Assembly: GCF_013009075.1 (NCBI RefSeq)
Contig: NZ_CP053108.1
Coordinates: 2,418,001-2,482,000 of the forward strand
Length of the DNA stretch: 64,000 nucleotides
Source: Halomonas sp. TA22
GTDB taxonomy: Bacteria > Pseudomonadota > Gammaproteobacteria > Pseudomonadales > Halomonadaceae
Reading direction: 5' to 3'
Every line of letters begins with the position of its first letter. Within the stretch, counting starts at the first letter, position 1. Shown here piece after piece: positions 55,665 through 64,000 of this stretch. The notes under the pieces were generated by a model. The model did not search any database. It saw only the letters and a program-made list of their open reading frames with translations, and was not told the DNA's origin. The position numbers and the translations under genes were made by a program.

Positions 55665-57121
55665 GCCGCTCGGCCTATATCCGTCTGGGAGGCGGCATCG
55701 ATATGGTCACGCCGCCGGAGCAGTTGCCTCCCGGTGCCGCGATTTCCTGCATCAACTACGAGTGCCCTGTCACTGGCGGTTATCGGCGCATCGACGGCTA
55801 CACTCAGCAGGGCCCCGTCGTTCCCGGCGAAGGCCCAATATTGGGCGTGGTGACATTCGACGACGCGGTCTATGCCGTGCGCAAGAACGAGGGCGCCGAT
55901 ACCGCCACACTCTACCGCCTGAACGGTGAGGCGTGGGAATCGGTCGGCGCGGTGCACAACGGCCGCCACGAGTTCGATGAAGGAAACGCTTATGCCACGG
56001 AGGCGGGGCGTGCCTTGTACGGGGTTGGCGGCGGCAAGCCGTTCGAGCTGATGGCTACCGGCGAGTTCGCCACGCTCGACAACGCGCCCAGCGGTGCCAG
56101 GTTCATCGCTCTGCACAAGAATCATCTGTTCCTGGGCTTCCAGGCCGGCAGCCTGCAGTTCAGCAACATCGGCGACCCGGCCAACTGGGAGGCCGATACC
56201 GGCGGAGCAGGAGAGATCGGCACTGGTCAACGCCTCACCGGCTTGCTGCGCGGTGTCGGCGGAGTGCTGCATGTGCTGTGTCGCGACAGCGTTCAGACGC
56301 TTCGCTTCACCAGCGCTGAGGATTCGCTGCTCGAGGTGACCGTTCCCAATAGCGGGGCACGCACCCACTCATGTCAGTCTCTGATGATGCCGTACTTCGT
56401 CAACGAACGAGGTATCACAACATTGGAGGCCACCCAGCACTTCGGCGACTTCACCTCCATGCAGCCGGGGCGCAAGGTCGAACCGTTATTCGTTGGCGAT
56501 GGGCTATCCAACCGTGTGAAGGCCAGCGCTGTGTCCAAGGCCAAGGCCCAGTATCGGGTCTGGTTCGATAACGGCACCGGCCTCTACATGAGTGCCAATG
56601 GCATCACTGTCGTAAAGTTTCCCCACCAGGTCGAGGTCGCGCACACCGGCGAGCTATCCAACGGGCAGGAGCAGATCCTGATCGGCGACACCACCGGCCA
56701 TGTCTTTCGGCTTGACCAAGGCAACAACTTCAACGGCGAGCCGATCGAAGCGTTCCTCACCCTGGCCTTCACTGACCTCAAGTCACCCAGCGTACGCAAG
56801 CGCTTTCATCGCGCCTTCTGGGACGTGCGTAGCGGTACGGATGCGCGGATATCGATACAGCCTGACTTCGGCTATGGCCGCAACGAAACGGCCAGGCCAC
56901 GGCGCGAGTTCATGGACTACATGCTGGGCGGTGGCCTTTGGGGAACCAGCCGCTGGAACGAGTTCGTCTGGTCGGTGCCCTTGCTGGGCCAAGAGCCGAT
57001 GGATATCACCGGCACCGACACGAGCATCAACTTCACCATTCATTCCCAGTCGGACGGCTCTGCCCATGAGCTGCTGGGGTATGACATCCACTACGATCTT
57101 CGGAGGCAGCGCCGTGGGTAA
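55661..57121 (+). CDS. Tail hub / packaged-DNA stabilisation protein (P22 gp10-like)
   Basis: A 486-aa beta-propeller-like protein in the place and size of P22 gp10 (472 aa). Repeated strands such as LYRLNGEAWESVGAV, FIALHKNHLFLGFQ, and LHVLCRDSVQTLRF fit a propeller. It plugs the portal and carries the tail needle or spikes. ATG overlaps the adaptor stop; its end overlaps the next gene. Confidence 0.85.
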   Translation: MSRSAYIRLGGGIDMVTPPEQLPPGAAISCINYECPVTGGYRRIDGYTQQGPVVPGEGPILGVVTFDDAVYAVRKNEGADTATLYRLNGEAWESVGAVHNGRHEFDEGNAYATEAGRALYGVGGGKPFELMATGEFATLDNAPSGARFIALHKNHLFLGFQAGSLQFSNIGDPANWEADTGGAGEIGTGQRLTGLLRGVGGVLHVLCRDSVQTLRFTSAEDSLLEVTVPNSGARTHSCQSLMMPYFVNERGITTLEATQHFGDFTSMQPGRKVEPLFVGDGLSNRVKASAVSKAKAQYRVWFDNGTGLYMSANGITVVKFPHQVEVAHTGELSNGQEQILIGDTTGHVFRLDQGNNFNGEPIEAFLTLAFTDLKSPSVRKRFHRAFWDVRSGTDARISIQPDFGYGRNETARPRREFMDYMLGGGLWGTSRWNEFVWSVPLLGQEPMDITGTDTSINFTIHSQSDGSAHELLGYDIHYDLRRQRRG

Positions 57122-58067
57122 TCCCTATTTCGATAACAGCGATCCGGGGCAGCGCTTCCAGCCCGGAACCGTGGCGGATGGCGAGGCGGTAGACGAGAAG
57201 TTCGACGCTATCGCCACGGGCCTTGATGCCGCCTACGTCGATACGCGGCGCGCCCTGAAATTCCCCTATGAAGAAGGGCAGCCGAGCCAAGAGTTCACGG
57301 CCAGCGCCCTGCAGCGGCGCAACCGAGTGCTGGGGTTCGATGGCGAGGGCAACCTGGCGTTGGTATCGGGCTTCTACTACCGCCAGGACTGGCAGCCGAA
57401 CACCGACTACTTCCTGAATGACGTGGTGCGAGATCCGGTCACAACCAACCTCTACGTCTGTATTTCTCGCCACAAGTCAGGCGCTTCTAGCGACTTCAAC
57501 AATGGTGTGCGTTGGTATCTCGCCATTGACGCCGATCTGGTTTATCGAACAGGGCAGGAGGCGCAGATCGCAGCTGCACTCGCGCGCGCATGGGCATCGC
57601 AAGACCCAGGGCCGGTAGGCGGCACGGCCTACCAGTCTGCCAAGACCTATGCGCTGGATGCCCGTGGGAGCGAAGCGGCTGCACGGGGCTACCGTAACGA
57701 AGTGCAGTCCGCCGAGTTGCGCGTGAAGACACTGGAGCAGAACGCCCGCGCCGCCGAGTCCAGCACAACCCAGCAAGCCAGCAATGCCTCCAGCTCCGCA
57801 TCTGCTGCTGCCTCCAGCTTGTCCAGCGTGCAAACGCTCGAGCAGAGCGTGACGAACAAAGCTCAACAGGTGGCCACCGATGCCCAGACAGCCAGCGACG
57901 CCGCCACCAGCGCGGAGTTGGTGAGCCAGCGCATCAAAGACACCACCACCATGGACTTTCTCAATTTCGAGCTGAGCGGTCCTGACCTGATCGCGCACTT
58001 CGCCGGTTACGGCGATGACAGCCAATTCTCGATCAACGCCGCCGGTGAACTGGAGGTAACCCTGTAA
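57114..58067 (+). CDS. Tail fibre or neck appendage protein
   Basis: A 317-aa product. The N-terminus (MGNPYFDNSDPGQRFQPGTV, about 1-60) is a virion-anchoring region, a beta-rich part with WQPNTDYFLNDVVRDPVTTN follows, and a Ser/Ala/Gln-rich coiled coil (about 190-280) ends it. Start is the GTG at 57114, with GGAGG upstream, overlapping the hub gene. Receptor binding is not shown. Confidence 0.78.
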   Translation: MGNPYFDNSDPGQRFQPGTVADGEAVDEKFDAIATGLDAAYVDTRRALKFPYEEGQPSQEFTASALQRRNRVLGFDGEGNLALVSGFYYRQDWQPNTDYFLNDVVRDPVTTNLYVCISRHKSGASSDFNNGVRWYLAIDADLVYRTGQEAQIAAALARAWASQDPGPVGGTAYQSAKTYALDARGSEAAARGYRNEVQSAELRVKTLEQNARAAESSTTQQASNASSSASAAASSLSSVQTLEQSVTNKAQQVATDAQTASDAATSAELVSQRIKDTTTMDFLNFELSGPDLIAHFAGYGDDSQFSINAAGELEVTL

Positions 58068-59008
58068 TGCCGACTCTCAACCTTGGACGCGTGCGCTTCA
58101 ACTGGAAGGGCGCCTACGACTCCGCTGCCAGTTACCTGGAATATGACGTTGTCCGCGACGATGGCCAGAGCTATGTGGCGACCCAGGACGTGTCCGACAC
58201 CGACCCCGGCCCGAATGAACCCGGTGGCGAAATGTTCTGGGACGGTACGCTGCTGCGCGGCGATGACTATAACGATGCCCGGGACGAAGCCATTCAGGCC
58301 GCATCCAACGCATCAGGCAGCGCCACAACCTCGGAAGAACACGCCACAGCAGCGGGTGAGGCTGCCACCGCCTCCGCAGAGGCGCGAGACAAGTCGCGGG
58401 AATGGGCCGAGAGCGACACCGAGCCTGAGCCCGGTAGCAAGTCAGCAAAGGCCTGGGCAGAAGAGGCGGCAACCCATGGTGATCCGAATGCGTTCCAGAT
58501 CATTGCCGACGAAACCGAGGATACGCGCGCGCTGCGAGAGTGGGCGGCTCAGATATTGGCCAATCAGCAGAAAGGCAACAATAACGCGCAAGCGCTCAGT
58601 GAGCACCAGTCTGCGGCTAACCCACATGCTCAGTACGCACGACTTTCAGCTGAAAATGACTTTGCTCAGATGCCTACGGTCGGTGGTGCACCGATAGTCG
58701 AAAGCGATAGTAATGACAACGGAGAGTGGACCCGTTGGGCGGATGGGACTCAATTTATTCAAGCTAGTTCGCGACAAGTCATAAATATCGGAGAACCCGT
58801 CGGCGGCATATACCGATCCGGTATACTTCAAGTTGTATTCCCCCAGCCGTTTCTCAGCAACTCAAGATATAACCCGTGGGGCCATGCAGGAACGTCCGTA
58901 TGGCTGGGATTCTCTCGAGTGTCATCAAACACACTTGATGTTCTAGCATATTCCACCCAGGTAGAAAATACGGGAGTAGTTATTTCGGCAAAAGGTTACT
59001 TCAAGTAA
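58067..59008 (+). CDS. Tail fibre protein with mosaic C-terminus
   Basis: A 313-aa product. A carbohydrate-module-like N-terminus (FNWKGAYDSAASYLEYDVV, about 10-60), an Ala/Ser/Glu coiled coil (about 70-160), and a C-terminal domain (about 195-313, IVESDSNDNGEWTRWADGTQ to the end). The last part of the gene (58640-59008) is AT-rich compared with the rest, which suggests exchange of the receptor-binding tip. ATG shares a base with the previous TAA. Confidence 0.82.
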   Translation: MPTLNLGRVRFNWKGAYDSAASYLEYDVVRDDGQSYVATQDVSDTDPGPNEPGGEMFWDGTLLRGDDYNDARDEAIQAASNASGSATTSEEHATAAGEAATASAEARDKSREWAESDTEPEPGSKSAKAWAEEAATHGDPNAFQIIADETEDTRALREWAAQILANQQKGNNNAQALSEHQSAANPHAQYARLSAENDFAQMPTVGGAPIVESDSNDNGEWTRWADGTQFIQASSRQVINIGEPVGGIYRSGILQVVFPQPFLSNSRYNPWGHAGTSVWLGFSRVSSNTLDVLAYSTQVENTGVVISAKGYFK

Positions 59009-59019
59009 GAGGGCAGCAT

Positions 59020-59439
59020 ATGAAAGCTAAATTTTTGGCGACTGGCGCAGCACCTGACTATTACACGCTGAGTGGTGAGACCGTCGCCGCCCACAACAAG
59101 GGCATGACCGAGGAATATAATCTGTCCGACTTTCCTGAGGGTGGACTATTTCAAAGTGCAGACCCGGTGGATGGAGTGCCAGCGATACTCAATGTTGAAC
59201 GTGTCAATGGTGACCTTTACGTCACACTTTGCCAACAAGTAATCGCCAGTCAATACCCAGACCTAAAGGCCCATTGGCGCGGGCAGCAAGTGTTAGATTC
59301 CGCTGACTATGACCCCGATACTTGCTATGTGACGCCCACGGGCCTATCTGGCGTGTATGACTACGAGATTGTGCGCGGCAAGGACGTGGCTGGCGTTGAG
59401 GGATGGACAGTGCGTCGTAAAGCAGAGGAGCCAGCATGA
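59020..59439 (+). CDS. Hypothetical tail-region protein
   Basis: A 139-aa product (MKAKFLATGAAPDYYTLSGE) following the fibre gene, in the slot of tail-fibre chaperones. Not recognised. AGAGGGCAG precedes the ATG. Confidence 0.7.
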   Translation: MKAKFLATGAAPDYYTLSGETVAAHNKGMTEEYNLSDFPEGGLFQSADPVDGVPAILNVERVNGDLYVTLCQQVIASQYPDLKAHWRGQQVLDSADYDPDTCYVTPTGLSGVYDYEIVRGKDVAGVEGWTVRRKAEEPA

Positions 59440-59741
59440 TGGGCAACGTGAACTGGATCACACCCGAGCAGCAAGAAGCCGAGGCGCTCGACGTCTGGCG
59501 GGCTTCTACTGTCGTCTCTCGCTTCCAGGCGCGTGCCGCGTTGCGTGAGGCGGGATTAAGAGATCAGGTCGAAACGATCATCGCTGATCCCAATACCAGC
59601 CCGATCATCGTCGATGCATGGAACGACGCCCAGGAATTCCGCCGTATGAGCCCAACCATCCAAGCGCTTGCCGGCGAGCTTGGTCTTGATGACGAGGCGG
59701 TAGATCAACTCTTTAAGCAGGCTGCGCAGATCGAGGCGTGA
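59436..59741 (+). CDS. Hypothetical tail-region protein
   Basis: A 101-aa helical product (WITPEQQEAEALDVWRAST, VETIIADPNTSPIIVDAWND). Similar small proteins follow tail fibres in other phages and may be chaperones. Overlaps the previous gene by 4 nt. Function unknown. Confidence 0.72.
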   Translation: MMGNVNWITPEQQEAEALDVWRASTVVSRFQARAALREAGLRDQVETIIADPNTSPIIVDAWNDAQEFRRMSPTIQALAGELGLDDEAVDQLFKQAAQIEA

Positions 59742-60218
59742 TTACTCGCTCTCGTCCAGCCCTCTGCTAGCGCGCTCTCGGCGTTCGTAGTGGCGGATGA
59801 TATCCGAGGCTGGATTTTTGACATCTTGATCGAAACGCCTGAGCAGTGAACCTATAACGCTGACCTCTTTGTCAATTCGCTGGGAGTGCTTGAAAATGGC
59901 GTCGTTTAAACGCTCACGCTCCTGCTGCTCGGACCAGAACTGATCTCGTGTAATTTCCTGATCGCCGATGAGGAACGTATCTTTCTCACCGAATCGCGCC
60001 TGAAGCTTTCCTTGTGCGACATGCTCGTTATAGCTCTCTTGGAAAGAGACAAGCCTTTGCGCGCGCATAAAGAACTTCGTGCGATTCAGATAAAGAGAAA
60101 TGCCCTCCCATAGCAGGTAGTCCCTAACGACCAGCGCAAGTGGCTTAAAAACAACGGCGATGCCAAACGTCACTATGCCGACCAAGGCAATTTTGACCAC
60201 AGGGATCGTCAACTCCAT
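59742..60218 (-). CDS. Membrane protein on the opposite strand, cargo (moron) gene
   Basis: A 158-aa product with one or two membrane helices at the N-terminus (about 6-33, VKIALVGIVTFGIAVVFKPLALVV) and a long charged cytoplasmic part. It is the only minus-strand gene among the late genes and abuts its neighbour. A GAGAGGTGG site precedes the ATG at 60218. Lysogenic expression and a role in excluding other phages are possible; inference from placement. Confidence 0.75.
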   Translation of the reverse strand: MELTIPVVKIALVGIVTFGIAVVFKPLALVVRDYLLWEGISLYLNRTKFFMRAQRLVSFQESYNEHVAQGKLQARFGEKDTFLIGDQEITRDQFWSEQQERERLNDAIFKHSQRIDKEVSVIGSLLRRFDQDVKNPASDIIRHYERRERASRGLDESE

Positions 60219-60250
60219 TACCCACCTCTCGTAATGTGAAGGAGGCCATC

Positions 60251-60784
60251 ATGGCAACTTCCACCGGCCTGGATTCCGTCCAAGGCCAACTCAGCTCCAT
60301 GCTCGACGGCAACTCGCCGCTGATGAAGCAGGCCGCCACCATGGGAAAGCAGCAGGCCAATCAGCGCGGGCTGCTCAACAGTTCCATGGGTATTGGCGCA
60401 TCTCAGGGCGCGATGATCAACGCCGCGATGCCGGCCGCGCAACAGGATGCCGGATACCGGCAAACCCTGGGGCAAATGGACCGCAGCAACCAGCACGCGC
60501 TGGGGCAGATGAAAGAGCAGCACGGCAATGACATGAACCAGCTATATGGCACGTCTACAGCCAACGCTTGGGGCGTGATGAGCAACAACATCACCGACAT
60601 TGTCGCGCAGTCCATGGATGCGATTAACCAGATCCAGGGAAACAGCGATATCTCTGCCGAGAACAAGACCAAGATGATCAACCAGATCACGTCGATGCGC
60701 GATACCGACATTAAGTTCCAGCAGTCGCTGTACTCCAACCTGAGCGGATTCCTGAAAGGGTCCGGCGTCTTCCCCAAACTTTAA
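60251..60784 (+). CDS. Probable internal virion (ejection) protein
   Basis: A 177-aa product rich in Gln/Met/Ser (MATSTGLDSVQGQLSSMLDG, GKQQANQRGLLNSSMGIGAS). It resembles small internal core proteins of podoviruses that form part of the ejection channel. The ATG at 60251 has a GGAGG site. Begins the run of virion genes after the tail fibres. Confidence 0.7.
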   Translation: MATSTGLDSVQGQLSSMLDGNSPLMKQAATMGKQQANQRGLLNSSMGIGASQGAMINAAMPAAQQDAGYRQTLGQMDRSNQHALGQMKEQHGNDMNQLYGTSTANAWGVMSNNITDIVAQSMDAINQIQGNSDISAENKTKMINQITSMRDTDIKFQQSLYSNLSGFLKGSGVFPKL

Positions 60785-60799
60785 TCGAGAGGTGAGCCC

Positions 60800-61102
60800 A
60801 TGTCGTGGACGACAGCAGCAAGCAATGCCTTGAACAGCATTGGCACCTACGCCACCAACGCTTTCGAGTGGCTGGACGACAACCCCACCGCGGCAAACGT
60901 GATCGGCGGCGTTGCCTCCGGTGCCGGCACCTACTACGCGCAGAAGCAGCAGCAGAACAAGCAGATGGACTTCCAGCGCGAAATGTACGGCCGGCAGCGC
61001 AAGGATCAGATGGCGAACCCCGGAGAGATCGGCGATTACAGCAGCCACGCCAGCAGCCTGAGCAAGGGGCTTCTGAGTCACGGCATGGTGACGGGAGGCT
61101 GA
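60800..61102 (+). CDS. Small virion-region protein
   Basis: A 100-aa product with a Gly/Ala segment (AANVIGGVASGAGTYYAQK, about 32-50) that may be membrane-active, followed by a polar coil. It sits among probable ejection genes. Not recognised. Confidence 0.7.
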   Translation: MSWTTAASNALNSIGTYATNAFEWLDDNPTAANVIGGVASGAGTYYAQKQQQNKQMDFQREMYGRQRKDQMANPGEIGDYSSHASSLSKGLLSHGMVTGG

Positions 61103-61103
61103 T

Positions 61104-62195
61104 ATGACGAGAGCAAGCGGCGCAGGGGGCGGCGGCTACGGCGGTGCAGTAGGTGCCGGTGTCGGCGCTTCGGCCAGTGGCGGTCGCTCTGGTGGTAATA
61201 CCGGGGGGAACACGGGCGGTGGCTTTGGTAACGAAGTCGCCACGTCAGGATCGGGCGGGGGATACGGCGCCGGCCACAACAGCACCAGTGGCGGTAATAC
61301 GGGCGGTTCGTCGTCTGGTGGGCTCTACGGCAACGCCGATACTGGTGGGGTAAGCGCCGGGCAAGAGGCGGGGCTTGGGACGAACGAAGGCCGGGCGAGT
61401 ACGCGGGCAGGGGATCGGACGGTGGGGGGCAAGGGGCTCTATGGCGAGGTTGATACCTCACCTGGTGCCAGTGTTACGTCAGGCTCGGTCACTTCCGGTG
61501 CCTTGGCTGACTTCGGCGACTATGCCGCTCTCGCCGAGAAACAGTTCGGTGGCTGGCAGAACGAGGTCGATTACGGTGGCGATGAGGGCTATGGCCCTAA
61601 TTCCTCCAGGGCGCTGACTCAGGCTCATGAAGATGCTGGGCTGACCGCTAGGCTCGACAGTGAGGCGCGTGGCGGTCTCTTGAGTCGTGGGCTTAGCCTG
61701 GCGGGCGGATTGTTTGGTGGGCCGGTTGGTGGCCTTGTCGGCGAGGGAATGTCCGCCATCAATTCAGGGCGCCATGTCGCTGGTGAAATGGCCCGACTCA
61801 ACGAGCAGCTTGGTACGCACCATAACGAGTCGCTAGGACACCATGCGGGACGACACGCACGGGGCGCGCTGGCCGGAGCCGCCACTGGCATGGTGGGTGG
61901 TCATGCGCTGGCAGGGGTGGGTGCGCACGCCGCCGGGGTGCCAGGGGCAATCGGTGGGGCAGTGGTGTCGGGGGTTGCGGCTGATGCAGCGCATAACCAC
62001 GCCATGGGTGCCACGCCTGGCGGATCTCCAAATGCCCCTACAGCCAACGATGGTACCGGGCCCACTGGCGGCCTGCTTGCCAGCGGCATGCCCGCCCAGC
62101 GTTCTCAGCCCGCCATAGCGGCGCCAAGCTTCGGCGTCGGTAACTTCAACAATTACGCCTCATACGCCGAATCCTTCTTTTCCAACTTCGCATAG
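61104..62195 (+). CDS. Glycine-rich probable ejection protein
   Basis: A 363-aa product, one-third glycine. Residues 1-110 are low-complexity Gly/Ser/Thr, and 195-310 hold hydrophobic Gly/Ala helices (LAGGLFGGPVGGLVGEGM, then AGAATGMVGGHALAGVGAHA), which could insert in the cell envelope. Such composition fits a podovirus protein that forms a channel for DNA entry. No database match is known to me. Confidence 0.72.
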   Translation: MTRASGAGGGGYGGAVGAGVGASASGGRSGGNTGGNTGGGFGNEVATSGSGGGYGAGHNSTSGGNTGGSSSGGLYGNADTGGVSAGQEAGLGTNEGRASTRAGDRTVGGKGLYGEVDTSPGASVTSGSVTSGALADFGDYAALAEKQFGGWQNEVDYGGDEGYGPNSSRALTQAHEDAGLTARLDSEARGGLLSRGLSLAGGLFGGPVGGLVGEGMSAINSGRHVAGEMARLNEQLGTHHNESLGHHAGRHARGALAGAATGMVGGHALAGVGAHAAGVPGAIGGAVVSGVAADAAHNHAMGATPGGSPNAPTANDGTGPTGGLLASGMPAQRSQPAIAAPSFGVGNFNNYASYAESFFSNFA

Positions 62196-62205
62196 GTGAC
62201 TCGAC

Positions 62206-62787
62206 ATGGCAGGACTGCTCAACCAGGGCATGGCCCCGCAACAGCCGCAAGGTGAACGTCAACCACAGGGCGCACCGCAACCGCCCCCACGGGAGCCACA
62301 ACAGGGCCAGGACGCCAGCGTCAACTACGAGCCCGATCAAGGCCAGCAGATGTATCAGGTGCTGACCGAGGCGATGCTGGAATCGCTCTATGCTGGCGAG
62401 GGCGCAGAACAGGTACTGGCCAGCCACGAAGATGTCGTCGAGGCCATGGGCCAGGTGATCGCCACCACCATGCTCACCGCGCACCAGGCGCTGACCGATG
62501 ATGGCAGCACAGTGCCACCTGGCATCATGTTCCAAGCGGCCATGGAAGTGGCCAAGGCCGTCGGCGAGATGGCCGTGCATATGCAGCGCCTGCCGGCAGA
62601 GGGCAACGGCGAGGAGATCGAGGCCGCCTTCATGATGGCCCTGGCCCGCTTCGGGCAGATGGCCGATGACCTGAGCCCCGCCCAGAAGCAGCGCTATGCC
62701 GAGCTGATCGGCGCCCTGCGCGATGCCAAGCAGGAGAGCCAAGGCCAGGCACCGGCAGATGAACCGATGACGCAAGGGGGTATGTGA
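62206..62787 (+). CDS. Probable virion protein
   Basis: A 193-aa product with a Gln/Pro-rich N-terminus (about 1-45) and a helical rest (AMLESLYAGEGAEQVLASHE, VAKAVGEMAVHMQRLP). It overlaps the next gene (TGATG) in the ejection-protein run. Not recognised. Confidence 0.7.
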   Translation: MAGLLNQGMAPQQPQGERQPQGAPQPPPREPQQGQDASVNYEPDQGQQMYQVLTEAMLESLYAGEGAEQVLASHEDVVEAMGQVIATTMLTAHQALTDDGSTVPPGIMFQAAMEVAKAVGEMAVHMQRLPAEGNGEEIEAAFMMALARFGQMADDLSPAQKQRYAELIGALRDAKQESQGQAPADEPMTQGGM

Positions 62788-63443
62788 TGGCACTTGGACT
62801 TTTGGCCGGCGCGATTGCCGGCGGCGGCCAGGCGGTGCAGGAGAACGCCCGCTCGCGCATCGACGAACTCAAGCAGATGCGGCTCAAGGAGATGGATCAG
62901 AAATACCAGACCAGCGAACGCGAGGCATCGCAGGACTTCACCGCCGGCGAGAATCAGAATAACCGCCAGCACCAGACCAGCGAGCGACTGGGCGGCCAGC
63001 AGTTCACGTCTGGCGAGAATCAGGCCAACCGCCAGAGTCAACGCGAGCTGACCGGCATGCAGGTGGGGGCGGCCAACCAGCGCGCCAATGCCGGCGGCTG
63101 GCAGCTGGTACCGACCGATGATGGCGGCATGATGCGCTACAACACCATCACCGGCGAGACGGCGGAAGCGCCCCAGGGGCTACTGGCCAGTGGCATTACA
63201 GGTGGAAAGATGTCAGATCGAGAAAAGGACGCTATGGCTACGCTGCGCAGCCAGTACCGCGACCTGGCTGGACAGTATGATTCAATGGGTGACGTAGGAG
63301 AAAAGCAGCAGGTTCAAGAGCGCTTGAATCGGGTCTATTCCCAAATGGAACGCATCAATCCTCTGCTCGCCAGAGAGATCGCCGGCGAGGCAGACGGCGG
63401 TGGTATCATGAGCGTGGATGACTTCATGAAACAGTTTCAGTGA
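62787..63443 (+). CDS. Probable internal virion protein
   Basis: A 218-aa product. The N-terminal Gly/Ala-rich segment (LGLLAGAIAGGGQAVQE) is followed by a polar coil with repeated TSERxxxQ(D/Q)FT(A/S)GEN units (about 45-85) and a C-terminal helix. ATG 62787 is used (TGATG with the upstream stop). Probably in the ejection apparatus. Confidence 0.72.
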   Translation: MALGLLAGAIAGGGQAVQENARSRIDELKQMRLKEMDQKYQTSEREASQDFTAGENQNNRQHQTSERLGGQQFTSGENQANRQSQRELTGMQVGAANQRANAGGWQLVPTDDGGMMRYNTITGETAEAPQGLLASGITGGKMSDREKDAMATLRSQYRDLAGQYDSMGDVGEKQQVQERLNRVYSQMERINPLLAREIAGEADGGGIMSVDDFMKQFQ

Positions 63444-63462
63444 CCTGCAGAGGGAGCCGCGT

Positions 63463-64000
63463 GTGAACGCCGCCAACCGTCCTCGCTGGAGCGATATCGC
63501 TCAGCACCCCAGCTTTCAGAATGCCAGCCCCGAGAAACGCCGCGAAATGCAGCAGGGGTATTTCCAGCAGTTCATCCAACCGAGCATTCCAGAAGGCCTG
63601 GACGCGTCGGCGGTGCACAGCCAATTCCTTGAGATGTCATCGGCAGATCTCGGCGACACCTCGCCGGGCGTGCTGTCGTATGTTGCGCGCACCCCCCAGA
63701 TGGTGGCCGAAGGTGCGGTAGGCTCGCTGTCTGCCGCTGCCGAGGGCGTGGGCGTTATCGGCGAGCAGATGGGCCGGGTCGAGTCCGATCGGCGCGTAGA
63801 CGAAGCCCTGCAGCGACTGGACACCACTGAGCGCAACTATGCCGAGGCGCTGGAGGGAACGAACGAGCAGTTCCGCGACCGCGTGACAGCCAACTTCGAA
63901 CGCGACCTCGAGCGCCGCCAGCAAGAGCTTCACGACGCCATAACCGATTGGGCCGAGCGTGAGCCCAGCCAAGTGGCGCAATTCTTCCGTGACCGTGGCA
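63463..64000 (+). CDS. Large internal virion protein, N-terminal part (runs off window end)
   Basis: An open frame from GTG 63463 (AGAGGGAG upstream) continues through the window edge (179 codons). It starts MNAANRPRWSDIAQHPSFQN and is helical with a Gly/Ala stretch around VAEGAVGSLSAAAEGVGVI. Its place at the end of the virion genes suggests the long ejection protein of podoviruses; the rest must be seen to judge. Confidence 0.75.
   Translation, partial: MNAANRPRWSDIAQHPSFQNASPEKRREMQQGYFQQFIQPSIPEGLDASAVHSQFLEMSSADLGDTSPGVLSYVARTPQMVAEGAVGSLSAAAEGVGVIGEQMGRVESDRRVDEALQRLDTTERNYAEALEGTNEQFRDRVTANFERDLERRQQELHDAITDWAEREPSQVAQFFRDRG

Larger units (their letters stand above)
25781..64000. mobile_element. 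P22-like prophage with lambda-like control region (left part)
   Basis: Integrase next to a tRNA attachment site, leftward early genes, cI/cro with operators, replication genes, lysis genes, and a P22-type head-tail block (terminase, portal, scaffold, coat, adaptor, hub, tail fibres, ejection proteins) run in order. The right attachment site lies beyond the window. No obviously degraded structural gene is seen apart from the split terminase, so the prophage may be intact. Confidence 0.93.

Overview
The first 25.8 kb is a GC-rich gammaproteobacterial chromosome. Its gene order (ssrA-smpB-ratA-rnfH, bamE, fur, recN, grpE-dnaK-dnaJ, dapB-carA-carB-greA, yhbY, rlmE-ftsH-folP-glmM-tpiA-secG-tRNA-Leu-tRNA-fMet) and the look of the proteins suggest Halomonas or a close relative. 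The genus is inferred from memory of the family, not from a search. The remaining 38 kb is the left part of a prophage that continues past the window end.

Region 1 (1-1004) is the end of a second integrated element. It holds the N-terminal part of a P4-type tyrosine integrase pointing away from the 3' end of tmRNA, with seven copies of an 8-bp motif (TGGGGGCA) between the integrase and ssrA. Region 2 (1005-25720) is core genome: trans-translation and ribosome rescue, iron regulation, DNA repair, a heat-shock operon with two well-formed sigma-32 promoters, carbamoyl-phosphate synthesis behind a leader terminator, rRNA methylation and the FtsH protease, folate and cell-wall precursor genes, and SecG.

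Region 3 (25721-64000) is a P22-like (podovirus-type) prophage with lambda-like control. Its left junction is odd. The first 60 nt of tRNA-fMet are joined to the last 61 nt of tRNA-Ser(UGA), so the initiator tRNA gene is broken here. Next come int and a DUF4224 gene. A leftward early operon (37142 to 26010, minus strand) carries recombination and ssb genes. Two AT-rich plus-strand cargo genes, one of them SIR2-like, flank a cytosine methyltransferase within it. The immunity region holds cI, cro, three oR operators, three oL operators of the same 14-bp palindrome, and a cI-side group of small secreted or membrane cargo genes. The leftward promoter opens a leader of about 415 nt without a convincing gene. 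That leader has a hairpin plus boxA at its start and a terminator at its end, which suggests antitermination.

The rightward early genes (39352-44748) give replication initiation (O-like plus DnaC-like loader), NinB and small nuclease-like proteins. Then follow cargo (YfbU, DUF3892), lysis (GH108 muramidase, holin candidates), an Acb2/Gp49-type anti-CBASS protein, and the head-tail genes. The large terminase is split into an ATPase gene and a nuclease gene, separated by a translationally coupled 86-aa gene. Portal, scaffold, N4-gp56-type coat, adaptor, gp10-like hub, tail fibres and a run of probable ejection proteins complete the module to the window edge.
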